Of a DNA stretch of 64,000 nt, positions 60,828 through 64,000 are shown one piece after another. The notes under the pieces were generated by a model, which did not search any database, had not been told where the DNA came from, and worked only from the letters and a program-made list of their open reading frames with translations. How positions within the stretch are numbered: position 1 is the first letter of the stretch; each line of letters opens with the position of its first letter. This stretch comes from Mycobacterium sp. Root135 (GTDB taxonomy: Bacteria; Actinomycetota; Actinomycetes; Mycobacteriales; Mycobacteriaceae). A program made the translations under genes and the position numbers. Where the stretch lies: assembly GCF_001426545.1 (NCBI RefSeq), contig NZ_LMEZ01000006.1:478220-542219 (forward strand), in the 5' to 3' direction.

Positions 60828-61799
60828 TTGTCCACCTCAGAGCCGTTCGACGTGCTGGCCATCGGCCGCTGCGGCGTCGACGTCTACCCACTGCAGATCG
60901 GTGTCGGCCTCGAAGAGGTCGAGTCGTTCGGCAAGTTCCTCGGCGGCAGTGCTGCCAACGTGACGGTCGCCGCGGCCCGACTCGGCAACCGTGCGGCGTT
61001 GATCTCCGGCGTCGGCGACGACCCGTTCGGACGGTACGTCCGCGCCGAACTGAACCGGCTCGGGGTCGACAACCGCTACGTCGCAACGCATGACGCGTTT
61101 CCGACGCCGGTAACCTTCTGCGAGATCTTTCCGCCGGACGACTTCCCGCTGTACTTCTACCGCAAGCCCAGCGCACCCGATCTGCAAGTCACCCCCGGTG
61201 AGATCGACGCCGACGCCGTCCGATCCGCGCGGCTGTACTGGTCGACGGTCACGGGGTTGTCCGAAGAGCCGAGCCGCAGCGCGCACTTCGCGGCATGGGA
61301 ACATCGGGGCAGGGCGCCACTGACGGTCCTGGACCTCGACTACCGACCCATGTTCTGGGAGAACGCCGCCGCGGCGACCGAGCAGGTGCAGCGAGCACTG
61401 CAGCACGTGACCGTCGCCGTCGGCAACCGCGAGGAATGTGAGATCGCCGTCGGCGAAACCAACCCGCACAAGGCGGCCGACGCGCTACTCGACCTCGGCG
61501 TCGAATTGGCGATCGTCAAGCAGGGCCCCCGAGGCGTGCTCGGCAAGACCAAGCACTCGTCGGTCACCGTGCCGCCCAACGAGGTCGACGTGGTCAACGG
61601 CCTTGGCGCCGGAGACAGCTTCGGCGGCAGCCTCATTCACGGTCTGCTACACGGCTGGCCGCTGGAGAAGACCCTTCGCTACGCGAACGCCGCAGGGGCC
61701 ATCGTGGCCTCGCGGCTCGAGTGCTCGACCGCCATGCCCACCGCCGCCGAGGTCGCAGAGTTGGCCGAGAAGACCGCCGAGGATGCCGTCAATGTCTAG
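60828..61799 (+). CDS. iolC: 5-dehydro-2-deoxygluconokinase IolC
   Basis: Phosphorylates 5-dehydro-2-deoxygluconate in myo-inositol catabolism. The 323-residue PfkB kinase has FDVLAIGRCGVDVYPLQIG, GGSAANVTVAAARLG near residue 45 and NGLGAGDSFGGSLIHGL with the catalytic Asp. I chose TTG at 60828, five bases after AGGGAG and downstream of the predicted transcription start; a start at 60759 would lie in the -35 box. The next gene begins within its last eight bases. Confidence 0.92.
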   Translation: MSTSEPFDVLAIGRCGVDVYPLQIGVGLEEVESFGKFLGGSAANVTVAAARLGNRAALISGVGDDPFGRYVRAELNRLGVDNRYVATHDAFPTPVTFCEIFPPDDFPLYFYRKPSAPDLQVTPGEIDADAVRSARLYWSTVTGLSEEPSRSAHFAAWEHRGRAPLTVLDLDYRPMFWENAAAATEQVQRALQHVTVAVGNREECEIAVGETNPHKAADALLDLGVELAIVKQGPRGVLGKTKHSSVTVPPNEVDVVNGLGAGDSFGGSLIHGLLHGWPLEKTLRYANAAGAIVASRLECSTAMPTAAEVAELAEKTAEDAVNV

Positions 61800-62694
61800 T
61801 GCTGAAATCTCCCACGTCGCTCCGGCTTGTTCTGACTACGCCGCCGTCACCGATCTGCGCGCCGCCGACCCGGGCGCCGTCGCCCGCGCCTGGGACACCA
61901 GGACCACGCGCCCGACCATCCGTGGTGACGGTCGGCTGATGATCGTCGCCGCCGACCACCCCGCCCGCGGCGCGCTGGCCGTTGGCAACCGCCCCACCGC
62001 GATGAACAGCCGCACCGATCTCCTGGACCGGTTGCGCGCCGCGCTCGCCGAGCCCGGAGTCGACGGCGTCCTCGCGACCTCGGACATCCTCGACGACCTC
62101 CTGCTCCTCGGTGCCCTCGAGGACAAGGTGGTGTTCTCGTCGTTCAACCGCGGTGGCCTGGCCGGCGCGGCGTTCGAACTCGACGACCGGATGACCGGCG
62201 CCACCGCCGAGTCGACCGCAGCCGCGAAGATGAACGGCGGAAAGATGTTGTGCCGCATCGCCCTCGACGATCCCGGCACCGTCGCAACGATGACGGCGTG
62301 TGCGCAGGCCGTCGACGAGCTCGCCGCGCGTGGCCTCATCGCCATGCTCGAGCCGTTCATGTCCAGCCGCGTCAACGGCAAGGTCCACAACGACCTGAGC
62401 CCCGACGCCGTCATCAAGTCCGTGCACATCGGCCAGGGCCTCGGCTCCACGTCGGCATACACGTGGATGAAGCTGCCCGTGGTTCCCGAGATGGACCGCG
62501 TGATGGAGTCGACCACGATGCCGACGTTGCTGCTCGGCGGTGATCCCGCCGATCCCGACGAGGCGTTCGCGTCCTGGGAGAAGGCCCTCGGCCTGCCGTC
62601 GGTGCGCGGGCTCATCGTCGGCCGCACCCTGCTTTACCCCCCCGACGACGACGTGAGTTCCGCGGTGGCGACCGCCGTTTCGATGGTGAGGTAA
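61792..62694 (+). CDS. Cgl0159-family (beta/alpha)8 protein, candidate 2-deoxy-5-keto-gluconate-6-phosphate aldolase
   Basis: A 300-residue TIM-barrel protein of the Cgl0159 family found in actinobacterial inositol clusters. MIVAADHPARGALAVGN near residue 45 resembles class I aldolases such as LsrF/DeoC-type proteins, and MLEPFMSSRVNGKVHND and the conserved TWMKLPVV follow. The Lys in TWMKLP would suit a Schiff-base residue. Between iolC and iolB, it may do the aldolase step that IolJ performs elsewhere. This role is inferred. Confidence 0.8.
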   Translation: MSSAEISHVAPACSDYAAVTDLRAADPGAVARAWDTRTTRPTIRGDGRLMIVAADHPARGALAVGNRPTAMNSRTDLLDRLRAALAEPGVDGVLATSDILDDLLLLGALEDKVVFSSFNRGGLAGAAFELDDRMTGATAESTAAAKMNGGKMLCRIALDDPGTVATMTACAQAVDELAARGLIAMLEPFMSSRVNGKVHNDLSPDAVIKSVHIGQGLGSTSAYTWMKLPVVPEMDRVMESTTMPTLLLGGDPADPDEAFASWEKALGLPSVRGLIVGRTLLYPPDDDVSSAVATAVSMVR

Positions 62695-62696
62695 CC

Positions 62697-63566
62697 ATGC
62701 ACAGCAAGCTCTACATCCCGGCCCGCACCGCCGAACTGCCCTACACGGTCGACGTCACTCCGAAATCCGCGGGCTGGACCGAATCCTCCCTGCAGGTAAT
62801 CGAACTGGACGACACCCAATCCGCCGAGCTCCACACCGGCGGCACCGAGGTGATGATCCTGCCGCTGGCCGGCGGCGGCAGCGTCGAGTGCGACGGCGTG
62901 ACGTTCGAACTAGCGCAACGCAACTCAGTCTTCGACGGACCGTCCGACATGGTCTACCTCGGCATCGACCAGGAGTATCGGATCACCGGCGAGGGCCGGT
63001 TCGCCATCTGCGGCGCCCGCGCGAAGCGGTCGTTTCCCAACCGCCGTGTCGCGGCTGCCGACGTCTCCGTCGAGTTGCGTGGCGCGGGCAACTGCAGCAG
63101 GCAGGTCCACAACTTCGGCACCGCGGGCGTGTTCGAGGCCGACTCCTTGATCGCCTGCGAGGTCATCACCCCCGGCGGCAACTGGTCGAGCTACCCCGCC
63201 CACAAGCACGACCAGAACACGCCGACCGAATCCGAGCTCGAGGAGATCTACTACTTCGAGATCGCCCCCGGCCCGGACGGCTCAAGGGGTTTCGGCTACC
63301 ACCGCGTCTACGGCACGCCGGACCGGCCGATCGAGGTGCTCGAAGAGGTCCGCACCGGTGACGTGGTCTTGGTGCCGCACGGCTATCACGGCCCGTCGGT
63401 CGCTGCCCCCGGCTACCACATGTACTACCTGAACGTGATGGCAGGACCGGGTGCCGAACGCGCCTGGAAGATCGTCGACGACCCCGAACACGCATGGCTC
63501 CGCGGCACTTGGGACGACCAGAGTATCGACCCCCGCCTACCCCTGCACGCCCCGAAGGGAGCATGA
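62697..63566 (+). CDS. iolB: 5-deoxy-glucuronate isomerase IolB
   Basis: Isomerises 5-deoxy-D-glucuronate to 5-dehydro-2-deoxygluconate, the substrate of IolC. The 289-residue double-cupin protein has the metal-binding SSYPAHKHDQ near residue 165, EEIYYFEI and HGYHGPSVAAPGYHMYYLN. It follows the aldolase candidate by two bases and its TGA overlaps an in-frame ATG of iolD. Confidence 0.95.
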   Translation: MHSKLYIPARTAELPYTVDVTPKSAGWTESSLQVIELDDTQSAELHTGGTEVMILPLAGGGSVECDGVTFELAQRNSVFDGPSDMVYLGIDQEYRITGEGRFAICGARAKRSFPNRRVAAADVSVELRGAGNCSRQVHNFGTAGVFEADSLIACEVITPGGNWSSYPAHKHDQNTPTESELEEIYYFEIAPGPDGSRGFGYHRVYGTPDRPIEVLEEVRTGDVVLVPHGYHGPSVAAPGYHMYYLNVMAGPGAERAWKIVDDPEHAWLRGTWDDQSIDPRLPLHAPKGA

Positions 63567-63568
63567 CC

Positions 63569-64000
63569 ATGGTCTCCACCGCACCCAAGCGAGCCGAGAA
63601 GATCGCCGACGGCGAGCCCACCGTACGACTCACCGTCGCGCAGGCCACCATTCGGTTCCTCGGCAACCAGTACGTCGAACACGACGGCATCCGCTCCAAG
63701 TTCTTCGCCGGAGCCTTCGGCATCTTCGGACACGGCAACGTCGCCGGCCTCGGCCAGGCGCTCCTGCAGGATGAGATCACGGCGATCGAGACGGACTCCG
63801 AGCCGCACCTGCGCTACGTGCTGGCCCGCAACGAGCAGGCCATGGTGCACAGCGCCGTCGCCTATGCGCGGCAGAAGGACAGGCTGCAGACCTGGGCCAT
63901 CACCGCCAGCGTCGGACCCGGCTCGACCAACATGCTGACTGGCGCCGCCCTGGCGACCATCAACCGGTTGCCCGTCCTCCTGCTGCCCGCCGACACCTTC
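63569..64000 (+). CDS. iolD: 3D-(3,5/4)-trihydroxycyclohexane-1,2-dione acylhydrolase IolD (N-terminal part, runs off the window)
   Basis: A ThDP-dependent ring-opening hydrolase of inositol catabolism. 144 residues are visible of about 620-650. TVRLTVAQATIRFLGNQYVEHDG, FGHGNVAGLGQALL, NEQAMVHSAVAYAR and ITASVGPGSTNMLTGAA (the ThDP-enzyme N-terminal domain, with the catalytic Glu equivalent in NEQ) are family features. I chose the second ATG at 63569, eight bases from GGGAG; the ATG at 63563, overlapping the iolB stop, is nearly equally likely. Confidence 0.93.
   Translation, partial: MVSTAPKRAEKIADGEPTVRLTVAQATIRFLGNQYVEHDGIRSKFFAGAFGIFGHGNVAGLGQALLQDEITAIETDSEPHLRYVLARNEQAMVHSAVAYARQKDRLQTWAITASVGPGSTNMLTGAALATINRLPVLLLPADTF

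Noticed and set aside
1..64000. tRNA, rRNA, CRISPR, insertion sequence or prophage
   Set aside because: None was found: no tRNA-like cloverleaf, spaced repeat array, transposase or integrase was recognised on reading.

Overview
The window reads as chromosomal DNA of a fast-growing, high-GC mycobacterium (Mycolicibacterium type). The order nadD, VWA protein, MoxR ATPase, proA, ribokinase, nadE, proB, obg, rpmA, rplU, rne, ndk, DUF4233, folC, valS, saccharopine-dehydrogenase-like protein, rpfE, mobA, korB, korA matches from memory the Rv2421c to Rv2455c segment of M. tuberculosis. GTG and TTG starts, ATGA/GTGA gene overlaps, leaderless-looking promoters and resuscitation-promoting factors agree with this. 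The species is not determined.

Bases 1-23,450 are mostly housekeeping on the minus strand: NAD synthesis (nadD, nadE), proline synthesis (proA, proB), ribosome and RNA metabolism (rplU, rpmA, obg, rne), ndk, folC and valS. Accessory insertions carry a GntR regulator, a sirtuin diverging from nadE, and a P450 diverging from its TetR regulator.

Bases 23,450-31,360 hold a tightly overlapped minus-strand operon for a DUF3445 heme-dependent oxidative N-demethylase (heme subunit, flavin/2Fe-2S reductase, DmmA-like subunit) with an S9 peptidase and an MFS exporter. The exporter faces an HxlR regulator, a thioesterase and a flavin monooxygenase. Two resuscitation-promoting-factor genes follow. The rpfE-like one lies behind a probable c-di-AMP (ydaO-type) riboswitch and a CRP-like site, in a 1-kb non-coding stretch. 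Then come mobA and the 2-oxoglutarate:ferredoxin oxidoreductase korAB. The gap upstream of korA has a plus-strand intrinsic terminator that may end a small RNA.

Bases 37,350-64,000 are a large polyol/cyclitol-type catabolic island. It has three LacI and one GntR regulators with recognisable operators, four Gfo/Idh/MocA dehydrogenases, three xylose-isomerase-like TIM-barrel proteins, a PhyH-type Fe(II)/2-oxoglutarate dioxygenase, a PfkB kinase and a sugar:proton symporter overlapping a cNMP/CBS/DUF294 protein. It also has a single-NBD sugar ABC importer and the inositol genes iolC, a Cgl0159-type aldolase candidate, iolB and the start of iolD. The ABC operon and the iol operon share a 19-base promoter motif, so they are probably co-regulated by the GntR protein between them. 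The PhyH/Gfo/TIM/Gfo operon with its divergent LacI/PfkB pair is the best candidate for an undescribed pathway.

No tRNA, rRNA, CRISPR array, insertion sequence or prophage was seen. The remaining unusual sequence is a set of long hairpin elements in intergenic gaps.
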